NCBI RefSeq assembly: GCF_020889785.1
Contig: NZ_JACMYK010000040.1
Span: 1-53,283 of the forward strand
Reading direction: 5' to 3'
Length of the DNA: 53,283 nucleotides
DNA from: Bradyrhizobium acaciae
Lineage (GTDB): Bacteria > Pseudomonadota > Alphaproteobacteria > Rhizobiales > Xanthobacteraceae
Shown here: positions 24,787-33,688 of the stretch, one piece after another
How positions within the stretch are numbered: the first letter of the stretch is position 1
How the letters are laid out: each line of letters opens with the position of its first letter
The notes under the pieces: generated by a model
What the model saw: the letters and a program-made list of their open reading frames with translations, nothing else
The model's database searches: none
Told to the model about the DNA's origin: nothing
Made by a program: the position numbers and the translations under genes

Positions 24787-26469
24787 GTGATTTCCAGGAT
24801 TCAAGCGTTCCCAACCACCGACGGCATCTTCGTGGTCTGGGAAGTATCGGCAATGATCCCGAACTGTCTCGGCTTTGCGCTCTATCGTCAGCAGCAGGGC
24901 AAGAGCGCGACCGTGGTCGACACCTGGGTCGGGTTCGAGGATCAGGTGCAGGGCCACAAGGCGGGAGATCATCGGCCGAGCACCGAATGGCCGGTGCAGA
25001 AGACCAACTGGACCGACTTCCTGGCACCGGCCGATGCGCCGGTCCGCTATGGCGTGGTGCCCGTTCTGATGGACGGCGCCACCAAGGTGAAGCCCGTGGC
25101 GAATGCGCCATCGACATGGACCGACTACGTCTCCGCCACGCCCTCGGGTCCGCTGAAGCCATGGTTCAACCGCGGCACGATCTCGGCCCAATGGCTGTCG
25201 CGCGCGATCGGCACCACGCCAAAAGCGTCCCAGACGCTGGACAAGGCGATCTCGACCAAGGGCAACAAGATCCGCGACTTCCTCAAGGGAGAGCTTGGCG
25301 CCCGCCTGCTCGCCCTGATGGCCGATGCCAGGAAGAACAAGGTCGACGTCCATGTCGCGCTTTACGAGCTCAACGATCCTGAATTGATCGCGGCGCTGAC
25401 CGCGATGAAGGGCAAGGCCCATGTCGTGCTCGGCAACAGCACCGGCAAGTCCGACGCCACGGCAAAGGATACCGAGAAGAACGCGGGCGTGCTGAAGAAG
25501 GCCGGCGTCGACATCGTCCGCCGCAAGATCGCGCCGAGCCGTTACGCCCACAACAAGTTCGCGGTGTTCTGCGACGGCGCCGGGAGGCCGAAGGTGGTCT
25601 GGACCGGCAGCACCAACTGGACCCGCACCGGGCTGTGCACCCAGAACAACAACGGTCTCGAGATCACCGACGACAAGGTCGCGGCGGCCTATCACGATCA
25701 TTGGAAGACGATCTATGCCGACGGCAGCAAGTCGCCGAAAGCGCTGGCCGTGGCCGGCGATCACGAATGGCCGTTCACGATCGGCAAGTCGAACGCCAGC
25801 GTCTGGTTCACGCCGACCACCAAGAGCGGCGACCTCAAGGAAGCCACCAAGATGATCGAGGACGCCGAGCACGGCGCGGTGTGCCTGATGCTCAATCCCG
25901 GCAACAAGGGCCTGCTCGGCCCGATCCTGGACAAGGCGCAGGACAAGAATCTCTATGTGCGCGGGGTGCTCAACAATTTCCCGGCGCAGGGCAAGGACAG
26001 TCCAAAGGATCAGCTGCAGCTGCTCGCCGGCAACGGCCAGCAGCAGGTGTTCAAGGGCAAGCAGATTGCCGACGTGATCCGCCCCGCCGGCATCGACAAG
26101 ACCACCGACTGGTGGCAGCGCGAGATCAAGAACACCGGCAAGTTCATGATCGCCGTGCACAGCAAGGTGATCGTGCTCGATCCCGCCGGCAAGAATCCGG
26201 TGGTCATGACCGGCTCGCACAATTTCTCCGACCGTGCCAGCACCAAGAACGACGATAACCTCGTCATCATCAGGGGCGATTCGCAGCTGGCGCTGACCTA
26301 CGCCGCGCGCATCGTCAGCATCTACGGCCAGTATCGCTGGCAGGCCTGGCGCAACACGCCGGAAGGCCAGCAGGACAAGGGCCTGAAGCGCAGCGACACC
26401 TGGCTGAGCAGCCGCATCGGCAAGGGCTGGGCGCAGATCGAAACCCGGTTCTGGCTAGGTGCGACCTGA
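24787..26469 (+). CDS. Phospholipase-D-like protein with two HKD motifs
   Basis: This 560-residue protein has two PLD motifs: H255-N-K257-x5-D263 followed by GSTNWT, and H458-S-K460-x4-D465 followed by GSHNFSDRAS. Both catalytic pairs are intact, so it can form one PLD active site from the two halves. The first 120 residues have a fibronectin-like start ('AFPTTDGIFVVWEVSA'). I see no signal peptide. The GTG start at 24787 is supported by GGAGG 7 bases upstream. PLD enzymes cleave or transfer phosphodiesters such as phospholipids or nucleic acids. It follows the DUF2235 gene and precedes a convergent oxidoreductase. Confidence 0.92.
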   Translation: MISRIQAFPTTDGIFVVWEVSAMIPNCLGFALYRQQQGKSATVVDTWVGFEDQVQGHKAGDHRPSTEWPVQKTNWTDFLAPADAPVRYGVVPVLMDGATKVKPVANAPSTWTDYVSATPSGPLKPWFNRGTISAQWLSRAIGTTPKASQTLDKAISTKGNKIRDFLKGELGARLLALMADARKNKVDVHVALYELNDPELIAALTAMKGKAHVVLGNSTGKSDATAKDTEKNAGVLKKAGVDIVRRKIAPSRYAHNKFAVFCDGAGRPKVVWTGSTNWTRTGLCTQNNNGLEITDDKVAAAYHDHWKTIYADGSKSPKALAVAGDHEWPFTIGKSNASVWFTPTTKSGDLKEATKMIEDAEHGAVCLMLNPGNKGLLGPILDKAQDKNLYVRGVLNNFPAQGKDSPKDQLQLLAGNGQQQVFKGKQIADVIRPAGIDKTTDWWQREIKNTGKFMIAVHSKVIVLDPAGKNPVVMTGSHNFSDRASTKNDDNLVIIRGDSQLALTYAARIVSIYGQYRWQAWRNTPEGQQDKGLKRSDTWLSSRIGKGWAQIETRFWLGAT

Positions 26470-26491
26470 CGCCTGCTATCCGTCATGACAA

Positions 26492-26517
26492 ACGGGGCAG
26501 CGTTGTCGCCGCCCCGT
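26492..26517 (-). terminator. Intrinsic terminator between convergent genes
   Basis: Read on the minus strand, an 11-bp stem (ACGGGGCGGCG / CGCTGCCCCGT, one G-T pair) closes a 4-base loop and is followed by TTTG. It lies 20 bases past the stop of the LLM oxidoreductase gene. The T tract is short, so it may work mainly in that direction. Confidence 0.6.
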
Positions 26518-26536
26518 ACGAACTTCGCGCTCCAGC

Positions 26537-27637
26537 CTATGCCGCGCGCCCAACCGAAGCGTCGAGATGCTTCAGCCGTGGCAACACCTCCTGCTTCAGC
26601 AGCCGCAGCGAATTGTGCCAGGCTTCGGGCTTGTGCTTGTAGTCGAAACCGAACACCAGCAGCACACCGAAGCCGCCGACCTCCTGGTAGATATTCTCGA
26701 TCTTCTCCGTGACGGTCGCCGGCGAGCCGACGATCCAGTTGTTGCGGGCGCAATATTCCACGGTGACGTCGCTGTCCGGCACGTCGGGTGACGCTTTCAG
26801 ATAATCCTTGAAACCAAAGTGGCCGAGCAGCGGCAGGAAATACTCGCCCATCATCCGGCCCATCATGTCGCCGGTCGAGAGCTTCCACGCCTCCTCATCG
26901 GTGTCGGCCACGAACACCTCGCGCACCATCCGCCAGTCCTTGCGGCTCGGCTTGCGGCCGGTCTTGGCAGCACCGGCTTCGACCGAGTCCCAATGGCTGC
27001 CGACATAGGCGGGATTGAGGTTCAGGCTCATCGGGATGAAGCCGCGCTCGCCGGCGAGCTTGAGCGTGTCCGAGTTCTTCGACAACCCCGCGACGCCGAT
27101 CGGCGGATGCGGCCCTTGCAGCGGCTTGATGTGGGGTTTGAGGAAATCGAACATCGTGTCCGGCTTGGTCACCGTCCAGAACTTGCCTTTATGAGTCCAC
27201 GGGCCCGGCTCGGTCCACATCTTCAGGATGATCTCGAGCGCCTCGCGGGTCATGTCGCGGTTCTGGCCGGACATGCCGTCGACATTGAACATCGCCCAGT
27301 CGCTCGGCAGGCCTGAGGCCGCGACGCCGAAGTTGAGCCGCCCGCTCGAGAGATGATCGAGCATCGCAACGCGGTTCGCGAGCTCCGCCGGATGATGATA
27401 CGGCAGCAGGAAGCCGCCGGGCCCGATACGGATGTTCGTGGTCTGCAGCAGCGCCTGCGCCACCAACAGATCTGGCGACGGATGCGGCTCCCACGGTGCG
27501 GTGTGATGCTCTCCGATCCAGGCTTCCTGATAGCCGAGCTCGTCGAGCCAGCGCAGCACCTGCAGGTCCCAATCGTGGCCCTCCTTCAATCCGCACTCCG
27601 GCGGATGCGACGGCATCGCGAAGTATCCGAGTTCCAT
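26537..27637 (-). CDS. LLM-class flavin-dependent oxidoreductase (bacterial luciferase-like)
   Basis: This 366-residue protein opens MELGYFAMPSHPP and shows the luciferase-like pattern 'YQEAWIGEHHTAPWEPHPSPDLLVAQ' and 'RIGPGGFLLPYHHPAELANR'. The later 'GRLNFGVAASGLPSDWAMF' is the conserved flavin-binding turn. Such enzymes use reduced FMN supplied by a reductase to oxygenate organic substrates. The start at 27637 is preferred because AGAGAGGAAACCC precedes it; the longer frame overlaps the upstream gene. It lies 109 bp downstream of the OYE-family gene on the same strand. Confidence 0.92.
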   Translation of the reverse strand: MELGYFAMPSHPPECGLKEGHDWDLQVLRWLDELGYQEAWIGEHHTAPWEPHPSPDLLVAQALLQTTNIRIGPGGFLLPYHHPAELANRVAMLDHLSSGRLNFGVAASGLPSDWAMFNVDGMSGQNRDMTREALEIILKMWTEPGPWTHKGKFWTVTKPDTMFDFLKPHIKPLQGPHPPIGVAGLSKNSDTLKLAGERGFIPMSLNLNPAYVGSHWDSVEAGAAKTGRKPSRKDWRMVREVFVADTDEEAWKLSTGDMMGRMMGEYFLPLLGHFGFKDYLKASPDVPDSDVTVEYCARNNWIVGSPATVTEKIENIYQEVGGFGVLLVFGFDYKHKPEAWHNSLRLLKQEVLPRLKHLDASVGRAA

Positions 27638-27746
27638 GGGTTTCCTCTCTTTGTTCGTTGCGTGTCTTCCGCACGCGCGCAGAGAGTAGCTGCCCCGGCT
27701 GCGGCAGAACAATGGCTTTTGTCGCAGTCGGATCGGCGCGCCGTCG

Positions 27747-28859
27747 CTACCGCGCTCCGAACGTGGTCTTACCGAACAGCTGCTTCTGCGTTGAGGGCTG
27801 CGAGCGCCAATATTGCGGCGGCGCACTCACCTCGCCGCCGAGTTCGGCGGCGGCGTGCCAGCCCCAGCGCGGGTCGTAGAGCATGCCGCGGGCGAGCGCG
27901 ACCATGTCGGCCTTCCCTGATGCGACGATCTCTTCCGCCTGCTTCGCTTCGGTGATCAGGCCGACCGCCATGGTGGTGACGCCGGTCGCCTCCCGCACCG
28001 CCTGCGCCGCCGGCACCTGGTAGCCCGGCCCGAGCGGAATCTTCTGCAGCGCCGAGACGCCGCCGGACGAGATGTCCATCCAGTCGACGCCGCGCTTCTT
28101 CAACTCCTTCGTGAACTCGATGGTCTGCGCGACGTCCCAGGCGCCCTCGACCCAGTCGGTTGCGGACACCCGGACGCCGACCGGCTTGCGGTCCGGAAAT
28201 GCCGCGCGCACGGCATCGAAAACTTCCAGCGGAAACCGCATCCGGTTCTCGAGCGAGCCGCCATAGCGGTCGGTGCGCTTGTTGGCGAGCGGCGACAGGA
28301 ACTGGTGCAGGAGATAGCCGTGCGCGCTGTGCAGTTCGAGCGCGTCGATGCCGAGCCGGTCGGCGCGCTTGGCCGACGCGACAAAGGCCTCGCGAATGCG
28401 CTTCAGCCCGGCGTCGTCGAGCGCTGCCGGCGCCGCCTCGCCTTCCTTGTGCGGGACCGCAGATGGTCCAACCGTCTGCCAGCCACCGTCGGCAATCGGG
28501 ATCAATTGCCCGCCCTCCCAGGGACGCTGGCTCGAAGCCTTGCGACCGGCATGGGCGAGCTGCATCGCGACCGCCGCCTTCGAATGCTTGCGCACCGAGG
28601 CCAGGATCGGCTTCAACGCCGCCTCGTTGGCATCGCTGTAGAGGCCGAGGCAGCCCGGCGTGATCCGCCCGATATCCTCCACATGCGTCGCCTCGATGCA
28701 GAACATCGCCGCGCCCGACAGCGCCAGCATGTTGATGTGGGTGAAGTGCCAATCATTGGCGGATCCGTCGATCGCGGAATATTGGCACATCGGCGCGACC
28801 ATGATCCGGTTGGAGAGCTTGAGGCCGCGCAGTTCGATCGGAGAAAACAGGGTGCTCAT
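27747..28859 (-). CDS. NADH:flavin oxidoreductase, old yellow enzyme family (YqjM-like)
   Basis: This 370-residue TIM-barrel protein starts MSTLFSPIELRGLKLSNRI and contains the YqjM-type N-terminal motif MVAPMCQYSA with its FMN-near Cys, the substrate-binding His pair within ELHSAHGYLLHQF, and 'NKRTDRYGGSLENRMRF'. The family reduces activated C=C bonds, such as enones, using NADPH. The ATG at 28859 matches family N-termini; upstream codons look non-coding. No strong ribosome site is seen. It is followed by the LLM oxidoreductase gene. Confidence 0.93.
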   Translation of the reverse strand: MSTLFSPIELRGLKLSNRIMVAPMCQYSAIDGSANDWHFTHINMLALSGAAMFCIEATHVEDIGRITPGCLGLYSDANEAALKPILASVRKHSKAAVAMQLAHAGRKASSQRPWEGGQLIPIADGGWQTVGPSAVPHKEGEAAPAALDDAGLKRIREAFVASAKRADRLGIDALELHSAHGYLLHQFLSPLANKRTDRYGGSLENRMRFPLEVFDAVRAAFPDRKPVGVRVSATDWVEGAWDVAQTIEFTKELKKRGVDWMDISSGGVSALQKIPLGPGYQVPAAQAVREATGVTTMAVGLITEAKQAEEIVASGKADMVALARGMLYDPRWGWHAAAELGGEVSAPPQYWRSQPSTQKQLFGKTTFGAR

Positions 28860-28992
28860 GCGAGGGATGTCCGGGATCGGGGAAAGGGCCACCATAAGAT
28901 AGAGGCCGCCCAGTCGATCACCAACCGCCCTGGATGCCCCGCAGGCCGGAACGCAGATCAGCAATGCTCCAACGGCGCCCCTCGGCGGCGGC

Positions 28993-30084
28993 TCACTCGA
29001 CCAGGGTGAACTGCAGCAGCAGATTGCGCTGGATCAGCGAGAAATTGTCGTCGGAGATCATGGTCAGCACGGTCTCGCCCTGATCCGTGACATGGGCGTC
29101 GATGCCTTCCATGTTGTCGATTTCGTTGCCGAGGTCGGCGTTGAAGATCGCAGGGCCATCGACGACGGCACCGGGCGCGATGTCGGGCAGCGCAAGGCGG
29201 CGGATGCGGATCCCGACGCCGCCCAGCCAGGAGAATTTCCGCTCCAGGATCAACAGATCGCCCGACGGCAGCAGCACCGCGTCGCTGATGTCGAAACTGT
29301 CGGTACGACGGACGCTGAACTGGCCCGGCGTCTTGCCGCCGACCAGAAAGGCGATCAGATTGCCGCTCGCATCGAGCCCGCGTTCCGAGAACGCGATCAG
29401 CGTACCGGCGAGCGCCTGTCCCTTGGCCATGGCCTTGGGCACGAAGACCAGCGCCTCCAGCCCCTTGTTGAGAGGAAGCTTGCGCGCCGCCGGCGGCAGC
29501 GGCACCAGCTCGCCGCGCGAGCGGGTGAAGCCTTTGGCGAAATCGTAGCGCAGCACCTGATTGACCCGTTCGAGCCCGACGTAAGCGAACGAGCCGTCGA
29601 GCGCGAGCGATTCCGAATCGTACCAGCCGCGGGTCGCGGTGATCGGCTTGCCGTCGGCGCCAAGCAGCGGCGCCGCCTCGACTTCGTCGAGCCCGGCCAT
29701 CTCGCGGCCGCGATAGACGATACGGCCGGTGAACCAGCTGCCCTGGTCGCTGACCGCGATGAAGCGTTCGCCCTTGGCATCGAGCCGCAGCGCGGAGAGA
29801 CCACCGAAGCCGGAGAAGGACGAGGTCAGGATCAGGCCACTGCGATACTCCAGCGCGCCGAACCGCACGCGTGCGCGATCCCGGATATCGAACGACGGCA
29901 GCGGCCGGGCCTTGACCTCGATCGAGACGGGTTCATTGACCCGATAAGGATTCGGCTTGGCGGCCGGGCGCGGCACCGCCGGCTGCGCGGCGTTATGCGC
30001 TTGCGCGAGACGCGACAAGGCGGCGACCGACAGCCCCGCCGCCACATCCCTCAGGACATGGCGGCGGCTAACGGGTGAGCGCAT
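28993..30084 (-). CDS. Phytase-like esterase domain protein, Tat-exported
   Basis: This 363-residue protein begins with a twin-arginine signal, SRRHVLRDVAAGLSVAALS (residues 6-24), so it is probably exported folded. The mature part has 'LTSSFSGFGGLSALRLDAKGERFIAVSDQG', 'YDSESLALDGSFAYVGLE' and 'ALVFVP', the beta-propeller pattern of the 'esterase-like activity of phytase' family. It lies 3 bp past the cobT stop on the same strand, so it is the last gene of the cobS-GNAT-cobT operon, although no role in cobalamin synthesis is known for it. The natural substrate is unknown. Confidence 0.85.
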   Translation of the reverse strand: MRSPVSRRHVLRDVAAGLSVAALSRLAQAHNAAQPAVPRPAAKPNPYRVNEPVSIEVKARPLPSFDIRDRARVRFGALEYRSGLILTSSFSGFGGLSALRLDAKGERFIAVSDQGSWFTGRIVYRGREMAGLDEVEAAPLLGADGKPITATRGWYDSESLALDGSFAYVGLERVNQVLRYDFAKGFTRSRGELVPLPPAARKLPLNKGLEALVFVPKAMAKGQALAGTLIAFSERGLDASGNLIAFLVGGKTPGQFSVRRTDSFDISDAVLLPSGDLLILERKFSWLGGVGIRIRRLALPDIAPGAVVDGPAIFNADLGNEIDNMEGIDAHVTDQGETVLTMISDDNFSLIQRNLLLQFTLVE

Positions 30085-30087
30085 GTC

Positions 30088-31986
30088 TCACGAGTGGAGG
30101 CGGCGCCGGGTGCCGGGTGCGGGCGCCGAGCCGTGGGTCTCGCTGAAGAGTTCGGCGAGCTTTTCGGTGATTGCGCCGCCGAGCTCTTCGGCATCCACGA
30201 TGGTGACGGCGCGGCGATAGTAGCGCGTGACGTCATGACCGATGCCGATCGCGATCAGCTCGACCGGCGAGCGGGTCTCGATCTCTTCGATGATGTGGCG
30301 CAGATGCCGCTCGAGATAGTTGCCGGGATTGACCGACAGCGTGGAATCGTCGACCGGCGCGCCGTCGGAGATCATCATCAGGATGCGGCGCTGCTCGGGA
30401 CGCCCGAGCAAACGCTTGTGCGCCCAGTCGAGCGCCTCGCCGTCGATGTTTTCCTTGAGCAGGCCCTCGCGCATCATCAGGCCGAGATTTTTCCGCGCGC
30501 GCCGCCAGGGTGCGTCGGCCGACTTGTAGATGATGTGCCTGAGATCGTTGAGACGGCCCGGATTGGCCGGCTTGCCGGCGGCAAGCCAGGCCTCGCGCGA
30601 CTGCCCGCCCTTCCAGGCGCGGGTGGTGAAGCCCAGGATCTCGACCTTGACGCCGCAACGCTCCAGCGTGCGCGCCAGAATGTCAGCGCAGGTGGCGGCG
30701 ACCGTGATCGGACGGCCGCGCATCGAGCCGGAATTATCCAGCAGCAGCGTCACCACGGTGTCGCGGAAGGTCGCCTCCTTCTCATGCATGAAGGACAGCG
30801 GGTGATAGGGATCGGTGACGACACGCGACAGCCGCGCCGGATCGAGAATGCCCTCCTCGAGATCGAAATCCCAGGCGCGGTTCTGCTGCGCCATCAGGCG
30901 GCGCTGCAGACGGTTGGCGAGCCGCGCCACGATGCCCTGCAGATGCGCGAGCTGCTTGTCGAGATAGGAACGCAGCCGCTCGAGCTCGTCGTGATCGCAG
31001 AGATCCTCGGCTGCGACCACCTCATCGAACTTCGGCGCGAAGGCGTGATATTCCGGACCGCGCGGCTCGTTCTGGCCGCGTGAATTCGGCCGGGTCGCCT
31101 CGCCCGGCGTCTCGTCGTCACCGAGCTCGCCGTCGTCGAACGTGTCCGACGTGGAGGCCTGTGCGCTCTCCATCGCGCTTTCGCTCATTTCGTCCGCGGT
31201 GGTCTGGGCCTGGTCGGCGCTCATCTCCTGCGCGGCGTCGGAATCCGGCGAACCTTCGGCGCCGGACTGATCGCTCTCGCCGTCCTGGTTCTCGTCCTGG
31301 TCCTCGTCGTCGTCGGAATCCATGTTGCGGTCGTCGCCGAGATCGAGCGCCGACAGTAGATCGTGGACGAGGTCGCCGAACCTGGCCTGGTCCTCGGCAA
31401 AACGGCCGAGCTGGTCGAGCCGCGAGCCGATCTTGTCCTCCAGCGTCGGACGCCAGAGATCGACCATCTTCTTTGCGGCCGCGGGCGGAGCCATGCCGGT
31501 GAGACGTTCGCGCACCAGCATCGCCAGCGCATCGGACAGCGGCGCGTCGGCGCGGTCGGTGATCTCGTCGTACTTGCCGCGATGGAAATGATCGTCGAGC
31601 ATCGCGGTGAGGTTCTTCGCGACACCCGCCATCCGCCGCGAGCCGAGCGCCTCGACGCGCGCCTGCTCGACCGCCTCGAACACGCCGCGCGCCTGCGGAT
31701 TACCCGGCATCAGCTTGCGATGCACCTTGGGATCGTGACAGGCGATCTTGAGCGCGATCGAATCGGCGTGGCCGCGCACGATCGCCGCGTCGCGCTTGGT
31801 CATCTTGCGAGCCGGCTCCGGCAGCCGCGCCTTGCCGGGCGCGAGCCCGGGGCGCTCCGCCGCGAAGCTGACTTCGAGCTCCGGCTTCTTGGCGATCGCC
31901 TTCAGGCACGCCGACACCGAGCGCTTGAACGGCTCGGTCGGCGCTTCCTTCGATCCGGGACGGAATTTGATGTTGGAGGCTGTCAT
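30088..31986 (-). CDS. cobT: Cobaltochelatase subunit CobT
   Basis: This 632-residue protein carries the CobT N-terminal region, a long acidic linker (Asp/Glu/Ser/Gln-rich, about residues 220-310), and a C-terminal von Willebrand A domain with the MIDAS motif DNSGSMRG (about 410-417). CobT forms a ring with the ATPase CobS and, together with CobN, inserts cobalt into hydrogenobyrinic acid a,c-diamide in aerobic cobalamin synthesis. CobN is not in this window. The start at 31986 forms an ATGA overlap with the stop of the upstream GNAT gene, which supports this start and translational coupling. The phytase-like gene follows immediately. Confidence 0.96.
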   Translation of the reverse strand: MTASNIKFRPGSKEAPTEPFKRSVSACLKAIAKKPELEVSFAAERPGLAPGKARLPEPARKMTKRDAAIVRGHADSIALKIACHDPKVHRKLMPGNPQARGVFEAVEQARVEALGSRRMAGVAKNLTAMLDDHFHRGKYDEITDRADAPLSDALAMLVRERLTGMAPPAAAKKMVDLWRPTLEDKIGSRLDQLGRFAEDQARFGDLVHDLLSALDLGDDRNMDSDDDEDQDENQDGESDQSGAEGSPDSDAAQEMSADQAQTTADEMSESAMESAQASTSDTFDDGELGDDETPGEATRPNSRGQNEPRGPEYHAFAPKFDEVVAAEDLCDHDELERLRSYLDKQLAHLQGIVARLANRLQRRLMAQQNRAWDFDLEEGILDPARLSRVVTDPYHPLSFMHEKEATFRDTVVTLLLDNSGSMRGRPITVAATCADILARTLERCGVKVEILGFTTRAWKGGQSREAWLAAGKPANPGRLNDLRHIIYKSADAPWRRARKNLGLMMREGLLKENIDGEALDWAHKRLLGRPEQRRILMMISDGAPVDDSTLSVNPGNYLERHLRHIIEEIETRSPVELIAIGIGHDVTRYYRRAVTIVDAEELGGAITEKLAELFSETHGSAPAPGTRRRLHS

Positions 31987-32393
31987 AGCGATTTCGTAAA
32001 CCAATGGCGCGTTACGCCACCGGGATACCCCTCAATCGAACCGAACTCTTTATATCCGTTGGCGCGGTAGAAGCCCGGCGCCTGGAAGCTCATCGTATCC
32101 AGATAGGATTGCGTGGCCCCGAAGCGCCGCGCCTCGTCTTCGATCGCCTTGATCAGCTTCGCGCCAAAGCCCTTGTTGCGAAACTTCTGCTCCATCCAGA
32201 ACAGCTGGATGAACAACACCGCGGTCCAGACCTCGCCGACGATGCCGCCGACGATCTCGTCGCCTTGCCGCAGCGAGATGGCGAAGCGCTTGTACTTCTG
32301 CTTCCCCATCTTCTCGTTGTTGTAGCGGAGCAATCCGCCGAGCACCGCCTTCTTCGTCTGTGTGACTGTGCGCTCGACGGAGATTTTCGGCAT
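31983..32393 (-). CDS. GNAT family N-acetyltransferase
   Basis: This 136-residue protein has the GNAT core: beta-4 'VLFIQLFWMEQKFRNKGFGAKLI', which contains the acetyl-CoA loop (here RNKGFGAKLI, matching R/Q-x-x-G-x-G/A), and later 'YLDTMSFQAPGFYRANGYKEFG' at the C-terminal fold. It would transfer an acetyl group from acetyl-CoA to an amine; the acceptor is unknown. The gene lies between cobS (gap 3 bp) and cobT (overlap 4 bp), so it is translated with them. Its placement in the cob operon is a regular but unexplained feature of the group. Confidence 0.92.
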   Translation of the reverse strand: MPKISVERTVTQTKKAVLGGLLRYNNEKMGKQKYKRFAISLRQGDEIVGGIVGEVWTAVLFIQLFWMEQKFRNKGFGAKLIKAIEDEARRFGATQSYLDTMSFQAPGFYRANGYKEFGSIEGYPGGVTRHWFTKSL

Positions 32394-32396
32394 GGA

Positions 32397-33395
32397 CTAG
32401 CTGAGCGCCACGTTGACCGAGGATTCCGGCAGCTCGACGTTGAAGCAGCGCTGGTAGAACTCGGCGACCAGCGGCCGCTCCAGCTCGTCACACTTGTTGA
32501 GGAAGGTGACGCGGAACGCGAAGCCGATGTCGCTGAAGATATCGGCGTTCTCGGCCCAAGTGATCACCGTGCGCGGGCTCATCACCGTCGACAGGTCGCC
32601 ATTGGCGAACGCGTTACGGGTGAGATCGGCAAGCCGCACCATCTTGTTGACGATGTCGCGGCCTTCCTGCGTGCGGTAGTGGCGCGCCTTCGCCAGCACG
32701 ATCTCCACTTCCTCGTCATGGGCGAGGTAGTTCAGCGTGGTCACGATCGACCAGCGGTCCATCTGCCCCTGATTGATCTGCTGGGTGCCGTGATAGAGGC
32801 CCGACGTATCACCGAGGCCGACCGTGTTGGCGGTCGAGAACAGGCGGAACGCCGGATGCGGCTTGATCACCTTGTTCTGGTCGAGCAGCGTCAGGCGGCC
32901 GGAGACTTCCAGCACGCGCTGGATCACGAACATCACGTCCGGGCGGCCGGCGTCGTATTCGTCGAACACCAGCGCGATGTTGTGCTGCAGCGCCCAAGGC
33001 AGGATGCCGTCGCGGAATTCGGTGACCTGCTTGCCTTCCTTGACCACGATCGCATCCTTGCCGACCAGATCGATACGGCTGATGTGGCTGTCGAGGTTGA
33101 CGCGCACGCAGGGCCAGTTGAGGCGGGCCGCAACCTGCTCGATGTGGGTCGATTTGCCGGTGCCGTGATAGCCGGTGACCATCACGCGGCGGTTCTTGGC
33201 GAAGCCGGCGAGGATCGCGAGCGTGGTGGCGCGGTCGAAGCGGTAGTCGCTGTCGACTTCCGGCACGTGCGGATCGACTTCGGAATAGGCGGGAACTTCC
33301 AGGTCGCTATCGATCCCGAAGACCTGCCGGACCGACACCTTCATGTCGGGCAAGCCGACGGGTTCCTGAGCTTTGGTCTGGACGGCGGTCGTCAT
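32397..33395 (-). CDS. cobS: Cobaltochelatase subunit CobS (AAA+ ATPase)
   Basis: This 332-residue AAA+ protein has Walker A GYHGTGKST (residues 75-83) and Walker B ALVFDEYD (141-148), followed by 'RPDVMFVIQRVLE' and 'FSTANTVGLGDTSGLYHG'. The order and length match CobS. It powers cobalt insertion with CobT and CobN. The gene is first in the operon cobS-GNAT-cobT-phytase-like, and its upstream spacer shows no convincing -35/-10 pair to me. No B12 riboswitch box was recognised upstream. Confidence 0.97.
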   Translation of the reverse strand: MTTAVQTKAQEPVGLPDMKVSVRQVFGIDSDLEVPAYSEVDPHVPEVDSDYRFDRATTLAILAGFAKNRRVMVTGYHGTGKSTHIEQVAARLNWPCVRVNLDSHISRIDLVGKDAIVVKEGKQVTEFRDGILPWALQHNIALVFDEYDAGRPDVMFVIQRVLEVSGRLTLLDQNKVIKPHPAFRLFSTANTVGLGDTSGLYHGTQQINQGQMDRWSIVTTLNYLAHDEEVEIVLAKARHYRTQEGRDIVNKMVRLADLTRNAFANGDLSTVMSPRTVITWAENADIFSDIGFAFRVTFLNKCDELERPLVAEFYQRCFNVELPESSVNVALS

Positions 33396-33688
33396 TCATC
33401 CTCCGAGGTCCCGGGCGTTCCCGAAACCAGATTAATCGTTTGGCTGCGGATGGGGTGCTTCGCACAAGCCTAGCAGAGAGCAACGGCTGGCAGAAGCCCG
33501 CGGGCAAATCAAAGTTCCGTTGTTCTATCATAAAGATAAGAGCGAAACTCGGTTTTTGGAAGGCTGCTCTGCAAATCCCGCCGTACTTTTGCCGCAGCGC
33601 CACGACGGCCTGCCCGTCCGGGGCACTTTTCAGCGCGGCGGGGAGTTGTTAGCTCTCGGACCTGTTTCACTATCGCCCAAGGGATTCT

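Noticed and set aside
33396..33688. B12 riboswitch upstream of cobS
   Set aside because: I could not find the conserved B12-box pattern (GCCACTG-like) in this spacer on the minus strand.
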